Shown piece after piece: positions 1 through 7,532 of a stretch of 64,000 nucleotides of DNA. The stretch covers positions 22,288 through 86,287 of IMG/VR virus record IMGVR_UViG_3300033149_004284; one strand, given 5' to 3'. The number at the start of each line of letters is the position of its first letter. The first letter of the stretch is position 1. A model generated the notes under the pieces. It worked only from the letters and a program-made list of their open reading frames with translations, ran no database searches and had not been told where the DNA came from. A program made the translations under genes and the position numbers. Origin of the DNA: a virus.

Positions 1-44
1 ACCTGGGAAGTTTGCGATTGTTGTGAATCTATCACCTCGGTCAT
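1..44 (-). CDS. Partial gene running off the left edge
   Basis: Only the first 14 codons are visible, beginning with an ATG that overlaps the stop of the upstream gene (ATGA). The overlap is the coupling used throughout this leftward block, so a real gene is likely, but nothing can be said about its function. Confidence 0.45.
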   Translation of the reverse strand, partial: MTEVIDSQQSQTSQ

Positions 45-277
45 GACTCATCCCACCTTTCTCTGTCTGCTCTGTTTTGCCATTCTGATACCCAGTTAGG
101 CATGGGTTCCAATTTCTCACCCCGCAGGCGAGCCTCCTCCTTGAGCCAAGTGTCCTCAGCCTCGTCGTCCAATTCAACAAAGGGACCTCGGAAGGGGCCT
201 TTGCGATTCTCTAGTTCTTGAAAGAAGGCTTGGTCCATAACCTCCTCTAACTCTTCAGACAATTCAGGCGTTCTCAC
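41..277 (-). CDS. Small hypothetical protein, 78 aa, GTG start
   Basis: Unrecognised acidic, Trp-containing protein. The GTG at 277 is chosen over a longer ATG frame because AAAGGAGG sits just upstream and the GTG overlaps the TGA of the preceding gene (GTGA), implying coupled translation. The longer frame would overlap that gene by about 80 bases. The sequence looks helical (SEELEEVMDQAFFQELE). It is part of the distal early operon. Confidence 0.6.
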   Translation of the reverse strand: MRTPELSEELEEVMDQAFFQELENRKGPFRGPFVELDDEAEDTWLKEEARLRGEKLEPMPNWVSEWQNRADRERWDES

Positions 278-654
278 TTTGCCTCCTTTACCAAAGTAAC
301 ATCGACGGAAGAAATACTTACTCCGACTTGAAAGCGGGTTTTGTGCCTCCAAAACCGCATAATGCCGCTCGGATACTCACAGTCTGTTCGTAAAATGGGA
401 ATAAGGTTGAAGAGACTTTTGGGAACCGTCTCCTCAGTAAACTTCCAATTTACATCATCACAGTAGGCGGCTATCTCAGATATCCACTTTTCGCCTATTC
501 GTGTCACTCCCACGACTGCAATTTGCATGAAGCCGCTCTCATGCTTGCGACGTGTGGGGACAAGATATAGCCAGTCGTAAGTCGATACTTCGTCCCAAGG
601 CCTTTCAGGTAGGCTCAATAGGGCCTTATGGGTGATCTTACCTAGAACTTCCAT
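274..654 (-). CDS. Hypothetical protein, 126 aa
   Basis: No family recognised. A GGGGAGG ribosome binding site precedes the ATG at 654. The protein is compact and aromatic-rich with no membrane segment, so probably soluble. It lies 16 bases downstream of the Cas4-like nuclease and overlaps the next gene by GTGA, so it should be co-transcribed with the nuclease and helicase genes. Function unknown. Confidence 0.65.
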   Translation of the reverse strand: MEVLGKITHKALLSLPERPWDEVSTYDWLYLVPTRRKHESGFMQIAVVGVTRIGEKWISEIAAYCDDVNWKFTEETVPKSLFNLIPILRTDCEYPSGIMRFWRHKTRFQVGVSISSVDVTLVKEAK

Positions 655-670
655 GATATACCTCCCCTAT

Positions 671-1420
671 TCAACAAATGTCTCGATAGCTACACCAACG
701 GCATAAGTAGGATTCTCTCCTGGGAAATCTGCCTGCCGAGACTCCTTCAACGAACTCTGGGATAATCACGGAGTCAAGTTCATCTAACTGTGCCTCACTA
801 CGGTGAACTTCAGCGATCTGCCACTGAACTGGGAGAGCCTTGGTGCCGATTACAAATAGGAATCTATGCCCAGGAATCTGTTTCATATAGCAAGTGGATT
901 GCAAATCCTCCTTGAGGCGTTTCTTGGGCCAAGGTCGAGAGGCAGTTTTGAAATCGTAGATAGCGTCTTCAGTCACTAGGTCAGGATGAGATATAAAGGG
1001 CAGATGACCGCCGTCTGGCAGTGAAACCTGTCTCCTCACTGTCATCTCCACGCCCACGATGGGAGAGAGGATAGATGGGGCTATCTCAGTCATGTAGGAG
1101 CGAACCATGGCGAGGCCTAAGGCCCGGAGATCGCTGGGATCGTTCCCAGACCAGTCGATCTGCTCTGTGAAAGTCACTACCCCATCTCGGAAGAAGTCAT
1201 CTGTGATCCCACAATCCCACTCTCTCTCGAATGCTGACAGAGCCCTGGTTTCCTCGTCTATCAGCCCAGCCGCTATGCCAGCATGCACACACCTACCAAA
1301 GTAAAGTGGCCATGGGCATGCTACTGGGATGGCTAGAACTTCCGAAAGATAGAACTTCCGAGGACACTGACGGTACTGGGATAGATATGTATAGGAGAGA
1401 GACTTAAGCTCGAAACTCAT
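671..1420 (-). CDS. Cas4/RecB-like PD-(D/E)XK nuclease with Cys cluster
   Basis: 249 aa. The N-terminus has a CPRKFYL signature (about residues 19-25), the centre has HPDLVTEDAIYDFKTA (an Asp before the motif, then D-x-K), and the C-terminus ends in CRWCSYRDIC. One N-terminal plus three C-terminal cysteines around a RecB-type core is the arrangement of Cas4 and AddB Fe-S nucleases, which resect or trim DNA ends. There is no CRISPR locus nearby, so a phage recombination or replication role, with the Rad3-type helicase at 3.6-5.2 kb, is more likely than spacer acquisition. It overlaps the upstream gene by ATGA. Confidence 0.8.
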   Translation of the reverse strand: MSFELKSLSYTYLSQYRQCPRKFYLSEVLAIPVACPWPLYFGRCVHAGIAAGLIDEETRALSAFEREWDCGITDDFFRDGVVTFTEQIDWSGNDPSDLRALGLAMVRSYMTEIAPSILSPIVGVEMTVRRQVSLPDGGHLPFISHPDLVTEDAIYDFKTASRPWPKKRLKEDLQSTCYMKQIPGHRFLFVIGTKALPVQWQIAEVHRSEAQLDELDSVIIPEFVEGVSAGRFPRRESYLCRWCSYRDIC

Positions 1421-1791
1421 ACCAGTCTCTCCTCACACTTGCTTGGTCTCTCCACATATCTCCCTACCCTTCCCATCTCATCATAGACGACTTCACATGG
1501 CAACTCGCCCTTTGTCCAGGCCAACCCGTTTATGATGATAGTTGTGCCCTCGTCATATTTACATAAGAGGCTATAAAGTAGAGATAATTCTTGTTCATAG
1601 CCTCTGATTTGACCCATAAGGCCATATCGAGGCAGGGCAACAACAGGAGTGACTTTGCCTGTTAGCCAATTCTTCCTTGCAGGCTTTAGAACCTCAGTTA
1701 ATGGCTCTTTGCGAAGATCATCTAGTTCCATCTGATACTTTTCAAGTATGGGCTCAATTACGGTCCTGAGGTCACTCTGTGGCTTACTCAT
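1417..1791 (-). CDS. Hypothetical protein, 124 aa
   Basis: Unrecognised. It is soluble, with a charged helical N-terminus and a beta-rich C-terminal half (TTIIINGLAWTKGELPCEVVYDE). Its stop overlaps the nuclease start and its own start overlaps the 65-aa gene upstream (ATGA at both ends), so the three genes form a tightly coupled set. A role with the nuclease is an inference from position only. Confidence 0.65.
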   Translation of the reverse strand: MSKPQSDLRTVIEPILEKYQMELDDLRKEPLTEVLKPARKNWLTGKVTPVVALPRYGLMGQIRGYEQELSLLYSLLCKYDEGTTIIINGLAWTKGELPCEVVYDEMGRVGRYVERPSKCEERLV

Positions 1792-1985
1792 GCTAACTCC
1801 CCTGTGAACTCTAGGCTATCTCTGGGCTTGATCTCCACCCTGACTTTGGCTCCTCTCAATGCCTCAAACAAGTCCTGGCCGTAATGACGCTGTGCTGTTC
1901 TCAGAGTTAGCACCACTATGCTCTCCTGGCTAGATGCCGAACGACTTACTATTCTAACCAACTCACCGCTCAGAGTGATTTTCAT
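1788..1985 (-). CDS. Small hypothetical protein, 65 aa
   Basis: The beginning MKITLSGELVRIVSR and regular alternation of hydrophobic residues suggest a small all-beta fold. It starts after AGGAGG and ends in an ATGA overlap with the 124-aa gene. No family recognised. Confidence 0.6.
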   Translation of the reverse strand: MKITLSGELVRIVSRSASSQESIVVLTLRTAQRHYGQDLFEALRGAKVRVEIKPRDSLEFTGELA

Positions 1986-2080
1986 GGATGTCCTCCTGGA
2001 TGGTGGGCTAGGGCAAGAATGCTACTCTAGCCCACCTTCTCAAGGGAGATAAGCCTAAGGCAGACTTACTCCCCGCGACT

Positions 2081-2788
2081 CTAAAATCTCATCTCAAAGC
2101 TGTAGGCTCCGTTCTCCTCACTCACGCACTCGGCTGCTACTAGGCTGCTCAGAGCGCTGGCTCCTCTAGTGGCTATCGCGGCTTTGAGTCCCTTCTCGTG
2201 CTGATTGATGCTCAGCATCATCAAGGCAGGCCACTTGAGAGGGCCCTTGCCCGAAGCCTTGGCAGCTTCCAGAGTGTCCAGGAGAGCGTTCTGCACAGCT
2301 TCATCTGAGTCAGAGCCAGCAGAGCCAGTCTCCTCGGTCACGTCTCTCTTGCCCAAGTACTTGGTAGGGACCAGGATCATGGGCTCCCTATCACCGATCT
2401 TGATCTTGCGTCCTGATACCTCGGACATGGTCTTACGTTCCCAGTGGAAGGTCATACCCTCCCAAACTGAGGCCTCGTCCCCAGGAGGCAACTTAGCCTC
2501 ACACTTCAGAGCGGACTTAACCAGGAGGTCTATCTTGGAGTTCTCCTTGAACTGAGCTCCTCCTACTCTAAGCCCACCGTCCAGTACCACGAAGTCGCCC
2601 TTGCCAAGTGAGTACCAGGCAAGCTGATTCTCGCCTGCGTAGTCAGGGTCTAGGTTCTTGATCGAGAGAACCATCTGTACTCCGTAGTCGCCCTCTTGGA
2701 AGACGGCGGTCTCCACCACTCCATCGAACTTGTCCAGGAAGCCTGCAGGTTCAGGATTCCTGTTCCAACCAAACTCTCCTTTAGGCAT
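2081..2788 (-). CDS. Hypothetical protein, possible ssDNA-binding or OB-fold protein
   Basis: 235 aa. The N-terminal 130 residues are beta-rich with many aromatic and lysine residues (DGVVETAVFQEGDYGVQMVL), followed by a short acidic Gly/Ser/Asp linker near residue 155 and a helical C-terminal domain of about 70 residues. A basic beta domain plus linker near a Cas4-like nuclease and a helicase fits a phage single-strand-binding or annealing partner, but no diagnostic motif is visible, so this is inference. A good Shine-Dalgarno (AAGGAGAAAG) precedes the ATG. Confidence 0.65.
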   Translation of the reverse strand: MPKGEFGWNRNPEPAGFLDKFDGVVETAVFQEGDYGVQMVLSIKNLDPDYAGENQLAWYSLGKGDFVVLDGGLRVGGAQFKENSKIDLLVKSALKCEAKLPPGDEASVWEGMTFHWERKTMSEVSGRKIKIGDREPMILVPTKYLGKRDVTEETGSAGSDSDEAVQNALLDTLEAAKASGKGPLKWPALMMLSINQHEKGLKAAIATRGASALSSLVAAECVSEENGAYSFEMRF

Positions 2789-2831
2789 GTCTTTCTCCTT
2801 TATGTAGATAAACGGCTAACCGATCTAGGCC

Positions 2832-3005
2832 TTATTCCCCTATTCTCCTCCTTTCGATTTTATCAGCTTGGCAGATGCGAGCAAGAACTGCCAGCAAGGA
2901 TGAACCACAGAAGACCGCAGTGGCAGTGGGGAGATCTCCGAGACACAACAGGATAGTAGCTGCAAATCCGCCAAGTGTCGCTAGGGCCATGAGGAAGTTG
3001 TCCAT
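2832..3005 (-). CDS. Small membrane protein, two TM segments
   Basis: 57 aa from the ATG at 3005, which follows AAAGAGG. Two hydrophobic stretches (FLMALATLGGFAATILLCLG and TATAVFCGSSLLAVLA) are separated by a short turn containing Asp and Pro, and the C-terminus is basic (KIERRRIGE). This is a hairpin membrane protein with holin-like topology, but without a recognisable holin family signature. It could also be an unrelated small inner-membrane protein. Confidence 0.55.
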   Translation of the reverse strand: MDNFLMALATLGGFAATILLCLGDLPTATAVFCGSSLLAVLARICQADKIERRRIGE

Positions 3006-3151
3006 CGTTACCTCTTTTCTCCAATCGAGTCCTTGCATTGTGAATCTCCCTTTTCTGTTTTAGCCCGCTGCCGAGACCTCTTAAGTCAGCTCCTACTGCG
3101 ATGTGTGCTAAGGTAGCAAGACCTTCCTTTTTACTGTCTAGCATCAATCCT

Positions 3152-3238
3152 CTAGGTTAAAGCAAGTACTGCCAAGAGACAAGCACCAACGAGCACACCA
3201 GCAATAGATGACCAGCCAGGTCTCGCCATAGGCCTCAT
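3152..3238 (-). CDS. Tiny single-TM peptide, 28 aa
   Basis: The ATG overlaps the stop of the 100-aa gene upstream (ATGA). The product is MRPMARPGWSS followed by a single hydrophobic helix of about 17 residues. It resembles other tiny membrane peptides in this window. Evidence is limited to coupling and composition. Confidence 0.4.
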   Translation of the reverse strand: MRPMARPGWSSIAGVLVGACLLAVLALT

Positions 3239-3537
3239 TCCATAGGTACCTCCTCATTGCCAGGAGCCTCGCGGGGCTTCATCTCGATCTCAACTACATT
3301 CTTCTTGGCCAGAAGAACACTCAATTTCCCGCCCCCCGATTCTCGGACTGTAAGTGAATTCTTGACGCCACGGGTCAGGAAGATCTTCCAACGAGGCCCT
3401 TTCCAATCCTCGCCCAGCATGTCTATAACTATGCCGCCGAGATCTTCGGTAAACCCCGTATCGCCTTCACTAACGATCTCCTCCCAGGCACCAGGACATT
3501 CACTGCCTTTGGGGAACTTAACCAAGTAAACCTTCAT
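3235..3537 (-). CDS. Hypothetical protein, 100 aa
   Basis: Unrecognised soluble protein with beta-rich sequence and an acidic tail. A strong GGGAGG site precedes the ATG. It lies just downstream of the helicase gene and overlaps the tiny membrane peptide gene by ATGA. Confidence 0.6.
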   Translation of the reverse strand: MKVYLVKFPKGSECPGAWEEIVSEGDTGFTEDLGGIVIDMLGEDWKGPRWKIFLTRGVKNSLTVRESGGGKLSVLLAKKNVVEIEMKPREAPGNEEVPME

Positions 3538-3576
3538 TATCCCTCCTTTCCCTTGGACATACTTAGTTGTAACAGG

Positions 3577-5157
3577 CTAGCTACTTCCTTTTTTTCTCCA
3601 AACTATGGCATCTTTGAACCACTGGGGGAAATAGTCTCTATACTTATTGACCAGCCAACCCAGATGCCCGTCTAGCATGTAATTGACCGACCAGTCAGTG
3701 GGACTCCTAGTTGTACGCCCCGTAGTCTGCACGATGTTCATGCAGGTCTGATACTGATACCAACGCTTGCTCTCGTTTGCCCTCGCCCGAATCTGCGGAT
3801 CGGCTAGGGACGGAAAGGGCGTTTTGACCTGGATGGCGAATCTCGCTCTATCGTCATCGAAGGAGACCCCCTCGGACATAGATGGTGACACGAGAACCTT
3901 CGGTCCCTCTGCTGCCATGAACTCACCCAAGACCTCGCTCCTGTCCGCTCGGCCATGGGTTATCATGTACTCAGACCACCGCGAGTAGGCAAGTAGATAG
4001 TCTCGTATCTTGTAGCTCACGCTGTGAATGATACCCTTCTGGCCCTCGGCGAAATGCCTATCTAGTATCTTGTCGCATTCTTGGACTACTCTGGGAAGTT
4101 GGCTCTCCAGTGTCTTGCGATTCAACTTAACCACAGCCAGATTTATCAAAGGTCTACTTGCAACAGGAAAGGTAGATTGCACTTCAAGGCTACCATGCTC
4201 TCCTATTCCTAACACCTCAGGGAACGGTGGCGTTGCCGACATGAGCAGAAACTTCTGGCCATGCTTGAACAAGTACGGATAGGCATACTTGCTAACCCAC
4301 ACTGGCTTGAACTTGACAGACCAGGGTTTGTATTCCTCCAGCCAGGTCTCATTGAGCTCAGACAGCTTCCCGACTTCCTTGTAGACGCGGTCAAGTCTTT
4401 GGTAGTCTTTCATGAAGGACTTATCCCAATTGAATGATTGAGCCTGGGCAGCGAGCTTAGCCAGGACATCGCTGACCTTGGGCAGGATGGCCATTGCCCA
4501 TTCTTTCCACCTTGTAAAGCCTTTGAGACTGGGAACTTGGATGCCATACTTACCCAGGAGCTTCTTGTTGATAGAGATATTCACCCAGGACATGAGCTCC
4601 CGTTCTGTACGGTGAGACTCATCCAAGATCACAAAAGGCCGTCTCATCTTGCCAATATAGTTGAGCTCATTGAGAGCATAAGCGTAGGGCATCGCCACGA
4701 TGTCTGCTCCTAGCGCCCTCTTCTTAGCCAGGTAGTAGGGACATTTCGAGAACTTCACTGGGCACTGATCTCCCATAGTACATGGTGCGATGTCTGCAGT
4801 GAGATGCGGATAAACATAACAAGGATAATTACTCCTGCCTTTCATCACCACGACGCTTTCTGGGAAGGACATCTCATATTGAGAAGCCAGCTGCTTGGTG
4901 CCAACTAAGATGAGAGCTCTGAGCCTTAGCTCTTTTGCTACTGCGCAGCCAATCAACGACTTGCCCGTTCCGGTGGGTCCGCTCAGGCTTACAAGATTGT
5001 AAGAATCGCTAAGTTGTTTGGCGATTTCCCCAATGGCCTCGCGCTGATGGAGTCTCCAGTGCGGAAACCTTTCCCCTGGAAACCCCAAATCGGCAGGGGT
5101 GTCATAATTCATCGGCGCGTGGTCGGCGGGGAATCCTAGTTCTGATGGTCTAATCAT
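3577..5157 (-). CDS. DinG/Rad3-type superfamily 2 DNA helicase with Fe-S cysteines
   Basis: 526 aa. Walker A GPTGTGKS lies at residues 60-67 and the DEAH-type box DESH at 179-182. Between them are four cysteines (113, 126, 132, 139) spaced like the Fe-S cluster of XPD/Rad3/DinG helicases. A helicase motif VI-like segment QTTGRTTRS is near the C-terminus. These enzymes unwind DNA 5' to 3' using ATP. The start at 5157 is preferred over 5184 because it gives an 8-base overlap (ATGATTAG) with the upstream gene and has GAGG at good spacing. It is probably part of early replication or recombination with the Cas4-like nuclease. Confidence 0.88.
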   Translation of the reverse strand: MIRPSELGFPADHAPMNYDTPADLGFPGERFPHWRLHQREAIGEIAKQLSDSYNLVSLSGPTGTGKSLIGCAVAKELRLRALILVGTKQLASQYEMSFPESVVVMKGRSNYPCYVYPHLTADIAPCTMGDQCPVKFSKCPYYLAKKRALGADIVAMPYAYALNELNYIGKMRRPFVILDESHRTERELMSWVNISINKKLLGKYGIQVPSLKGFTRWKEWAMAILPKVSDVLAKLAAQAQSFNWDKSFMKDYQRLDRVYKEVGKLSELNETWLEEYKPWSVKFKPVWVSKYAYPYLFKHGQKFLLMSATPPFPEVLGIGEHGSLEVQSTFPVASRPLINLAVVKLNRKTLESQLPRVVQECDKILDRHFAEGQKGIIHSVSYKIRDYLLAYSRWSEYMITHGRADRSEVLGEFMAAEGPKVLVSPSMSEGVSFDDDRARFAIQVKTPFPSLADPQIRARANESKRWYQYQTCMNIVQTTGRTTRSPTDWSVNYMLDGHLGWLVNKYRDYFPQWFKDAIVWRKKGSS

Positions 5158-5500
5158 CCAAGACCTCTGAGAGTACCTGGGCATCTTTGGGCAGAACCAG
5201 GAACGGAAATCTCTGTTGCATAGCGGCCATCCTAGATAGAATAGTTTGGCTTCCTGTATTCCGCCAATCTGCTGCTAGACGTTGAAAGGTGGCCCTAATG
5301 TTCTCCCTGCGTCTAACAATCCGCCTAGATTGAATCAGGGAAAGCTCATCCTCAGTAAACCCCTGATCTTCCTCAATAGCTTTCTGAAGCTTCTCTCTTG
5401 CATACTCTGAGATGTTCCCGCCACGGCGGTTGGTGACTCTGATAAGACCATCCCAGGTCTCATCATCTAGGCGAACCCGAATCGTGTGATTGAGAGCCAA
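5150..5500 (-). CDS. Ribbon-helix-helix (CopG/Arc-like) DNA-binding protein
   Basis: 116 aa. The N-terminal IRVRLDDETWDGLIRV followed by NISEYAREKLQKAI has the strand-helix-helix pattern of RHH repressors. The remaining 65 residues are helical and basic. It is a diverged paralogue of the protein encoded immediately upstream (5463-5858). RHH dimers bind short direct repeats, and such repeats lie at the promoter of this operon, so autoregulation is plausible. Start chosen by GGAGGAG upstream. Confidence 0.75.
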   Translation of the reverse strand: MALNHTIRVRLDDETWDGLIRVTNRRGGNISEYAREKLQKAIEEDQGFTEDELSLIQSRRIVRRRENIRATFQRLAADWRNTGSQTILSRMAAMQQRFPFLVLPKDAQVLSEVLDD

Positions 5501-5858
5501 TGTTGTCTCCTCCTGTTCTTTTTCGGGTTACCTCGAGTGCCCTGACGACGGCAGGTTCCAGGCCTAAATTGGGATAAGTCTCGCGAAGACTCTGAATCGC
5601 TTCGAGGTGAGTAAAGTCACCCGTTTTAGTCCAAAGGCTATAGAGAGTCTTCACCTTCTCCTCAGCTAACTCAATGCTATGAAGTTGATGATAGAGGCTG
5701 GCAAGGGAACGTTCCCCCTCAGACGTTCCCCTAAGAATCTTCTCCTCAATCGCGGATCGCACATATTCAGAGAGCGAGGACCTGCCAGTCTCAAGAGCCT
5801 CACGGAGAGCAGCATATTCAACCCCGCTTAGACGGACCGAAATGACCTTCTCTTTCAT
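5463..5858 (-). CDS. Ribbon-helix-helix DNA-binding protein, first gene of operon
   Basis: 131 aa from the ATG at 5858, preceded by GGGAGGAG. The N-terminus KVISVRLSGVEYAALREAL then SLSEYVRSAIEEKIL is a classical RHH fold. The C-terminal part is helical. It is the first gene after the 6.1 kb promoter and overlaps the second RHH gene by 38 bases. The likely role is a repressor or modulator of the early promoters carrying ACATAAYG repeats (inference). Confidence 0.77.
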   Translation of the reverse strand: MKEKVISVRLSGVEYAALREALETGRSSLSEYVRSAIEEKILRGTSEGERSLASLYHQLHSIELAEEKVKTLYSLWTKTGDFTHLEAIQSLRETYPNLGLEPAVVRALEVTRKRTGGDNIGSQSHDSGSPR

Positions 5859-6106
5859 TTCTCCTCCCTTTTGTATGACGGTAAGAACAGGGCGTTTACG
5901 TCCAAAACAGCCAAATCCTATAAAATCTCGCAATCAACAGTAACCAACCGCTATACATAACATGTGTAAACAATCATACGGCTTTTTGACTCTGGCCTAT
6001 TAAAGAATAGAGTAGATTTCTCGGTGGGACGGAGACAGAATCCTTGTAAACGCATAAACATCCTACGCCCCGTTGACGTATTATCGTGTGAATCTAGCCT
6101 AATTCT
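5859..6106 (-). other. Long untranslated leader of the leftward early operon
   Basis: About 240 bases lie between the predicted transcription start (near 6100) and the first RHH start codon. I see no convincing gene here. One copy of ACATAA lies at 5955-5960. The region could hold regulatory structure, but no strong hairpin is evident by eye. Confidence 0.4.
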
Positions 6107-6135
6107 ACTATAGCACAAACGTACACGGTTGTCAA
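6107..6135 (-). promoter_or_regulatory. Sigma-70 promoter, leftward early operon
   Basis: On the minus strand TTGACA (6135-6130), a 17-base spacer and TATAGT (6112-6107). The -35 is preceded by AAATTGGGA, nearly identical to the block before the rightward promoter at 21857. It drives the RHH-helicase-nuclease genes. Confidence 0.85.
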
Positions 6136-6154
6136 GTCCCAATTTCACCCCCAC

Positions 6155-6250
6155 CTATGGGCGTCGTTATGTCTAGTGGCTATGAGTGTCGTTATGTCTA
6201 GTGACTACCCTCGGACAGCTACCCGCGGACAGCTACCCTCGGATAACTAT
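6155..6250. repeat. Direct repeats upstream of the leftward promoter
   Basis: Two copies of GTCGTTATGTCTAGTG 25 bases apart (ACATAACGAC read on the minus strand; ACATAA cores at 6172-6167 and 6197-6192), followed by three copies of a CTACCC(T/G)CGGA motif. They lie 30-115 bases upstream of the -35 box, where activator or repressor sites are expected. Confidence 0.7.
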
Positions 6251-6331
6251 CTATGAAACCCTATCCAGGCCAGGCAACCGAGCAAGACCACTATTGCTAT
6301 CCCCGCCTCGACAGCCAGAATCTCCCAAATC

Positions 6332-6448
6332 AGTGTGGGCATGATTCACGTATCTCCCTTGGGCAATGTTTCATATGTCTCCCTATGGTTCACAGACCTC
6401 CTCTGGGCATGATTCACATGCCTCCCCTGGGTACACTTCACATACCTC
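6332..6448. repeat. Five degenerate 24-bp tandem repeats spanning a gene end
   Basis: Units at about 6332-6355, 6356-6379, 6380-6400 (21 bases), 6401-6424 and 6425-6448. On the minus strand the first units encode the repeated Glu-x-Cys-Glu tail of the lysozyme-like protein. The stop codon lies inside the third unit and the array continues beyond it. Confidence 0.7.
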
Positions 6449-6808
6449 TCTGGTGGGCCACCATGCCCAATTCTCACCAAGAGCATGGCAAGCTGCGAGA
6501 CTGCTCATCCAGGGACTCAAACGCGGATCGCCGTTCTTCTCCCAGTTCCATGTTACGCCCATATCGCGTAAGGCAACTCTGATGGATTCCTCATGCCACT
6601 GCCAAAGAGAAACAGCAGCCCCGTTATCGCCAACGGCATGTAGGTCCCAGTGCGACTCGTGCTCTACTATGCAGCAGGCCAGACTAGGGTCTACATGGTA
6701 GAGGCCCGCCGAGACTCTGACAACAGCCCTGAGATAGTCCTCTGGTGGCGGCTCAGATGCAGGGTGGATAGCCAATATGAGCAGGGCAGCCAGAATGCGA
6801 GGGTTCAA
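6383..6808 (-). CDS. Secreted lysozyme-fold/lytic transglycosylase-like enzyme
   Basis: 141 aa with a TTG start (GGAGG eight bases upstream). Residues 1-18 form a hydrophobic export signal (MNPRILAALLILAIHPAS). Residues 25-110 resemble the soluble lytic transglycosylase fold: a catalytic-type Glu in CCIVEHESHW, a following GDNGAAVSLWQW segment matching the family's Gly-Leu-Gln/Trp-Q stretch, then helices. The C-terminus is an odd Cys/Glu repeat tail (EVCEVYPGEACESCPEEVCEP) encoded by tandem DNA repeats. Its role would be peptidoglycan cleavage during lysis, or less likely during entry. Its position in the early block, away from tail genes, favours an endolysin, but no clear holin is adjacent. 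Confidence 0.68.
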   Translation of the reverse strand: MNPRILAALLILAIHPASEPPPEDYLRAVVRVSAGLYHVDPSLACCIVEHESHWDLHAVGDNGAAVSLWQWHEESIRVALRDMGVTWNWEKNGDPRLSPWMSSLAACHALGENWAWWPTREVCEVYPGEACESCPEEVCEP

Positions 6809-7083
6809 AATGGTGCCTCCTTGTCTCCTGTAGCAGCCTTGGCAGCTGCGATCCTGTCAGCTTGCATCAGGGCCGCCTCTTGAGCGTCCGCAATATGCCT
6901 ACCGAGGCTATATCCTTGCTCGTCTATTTCTGCCTGCGCTATCTGGTCATGTATCTCGGCGATCTCGTCAGGCAAGCGTCCTCCTGTGCAGTTCTCACAA
7001 GGCTCTTCTACGAATCCGCCAGCTTCTGGATAGTCTTCAAGAACATAGCCCGTGTCGAAACATTTTGTACAATTGTGCAACAT
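6805..7083 (-). CDS. Small DnaJ-type zinc-finger protein, 92 aa
   Basis: It has CTKCFDTGYV and, 20 residues later, CENCTGGR, a pair of CxxC(x)nG knuckles like the DnaJ cysteine-rich domain. The remainder is a predicted helix. The start at 7083 (MLHNC) is favoured over 7158 because of an AAGGA site and because the finger then begins the protein. The stop overlaps the TTG start of the lysozyme-like gene. Such small proteins are common phage accessory genes of unknown target. Confidence 0.65.
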   Translation of the reverse strand: MLHNCTKCFDTGYVLEDYPEAGGFVEEPCENCTGGRLPDEIAEIHDQIAQAEIDEQGYSLGRHIADAQEAALMQADRIAAAKAATGDKEAPF

Positions 7084-7175
7084 GTCTATTGTCCTTAGAA
7101 ATACTTGATAGGAGCACCGAGATAGAGCATCTCTCCCTTTTTCGCCGTTCTCGAACACATTCCTGATTGTTGAAG

Positions 7176-7532
7176 CTACAGCATTTGCCGGTCTACCAAC
7201 ATTTCTCCAACCCGCCAGTCACCAGGAAGCGCATCAGCCCGTCTTTGAGCAGCTTCTCTAGTACTCCACGCGGAGTCTACCTCCCAAGGATCGTGGTTAC
7301 TAAAGCATACCAGATATACAATAGACGGCTTCCTTCCCTCTATTATACCAGTGAAATCTTCTGGTGGATTGGTGACATCAACACCCTCACCAGTTACTGT
7401 ATGTCCTTCCCAGTCTCCCTTACGCATCATGTGTCCTCCTATAATCTCTCTAATATCCACAATCCTGCTTGGACGGCCAGTAACACTAGCACACAAAGAA
7501 CAGGTGGTTTCTCTTCTCTGTTCATGTTTCAC
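7176..7532 (-). CDS. Hypothetical protein, 118 aa, GTG start
   Basis: It contains CSLCASVTGRP near the N-terminus (a possible single zinc knuckle) and a C-terminal stretch DPWEVDSAWSTREAAQRRADAL. No family recognised. It overlaps the upstream gene by 11 bases. Confidence 0.55.
   Translation of the reverse strand: MKHEQRRETTCSLCASVTGRPSRIVDIREIIGGHMMRKGDWEGHTVTGEGVDVTNPPEDFTGIIEGRKPSIVYLVCFSNHDPWEVDSAWSTREAAQRRADALPGDWRVGEMLVDRQML

Noticed and set aside
671-1420. CRISPR adaptation module suggested by the Cas4-like nuclease
   Set aside because: No repeat-spacer array and no Cas1 or Cas2 are present. Cas4-like nucleases are common in phages without CRISPR.
2863-3144. 94-codon frame overlapping the small membrane protein gene
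   Set aside because: It has an AGAGG site and could encode a short peptide, but its second half reads antisense-like Cys/His/Trp composition over the better supported membrane gene. Left unresolved.
5951-6154. 67-codon minus-strand frame in the leader of the early operon
   Set aside because: It crosses the promoter and has no ribosome site or recognisable composition.
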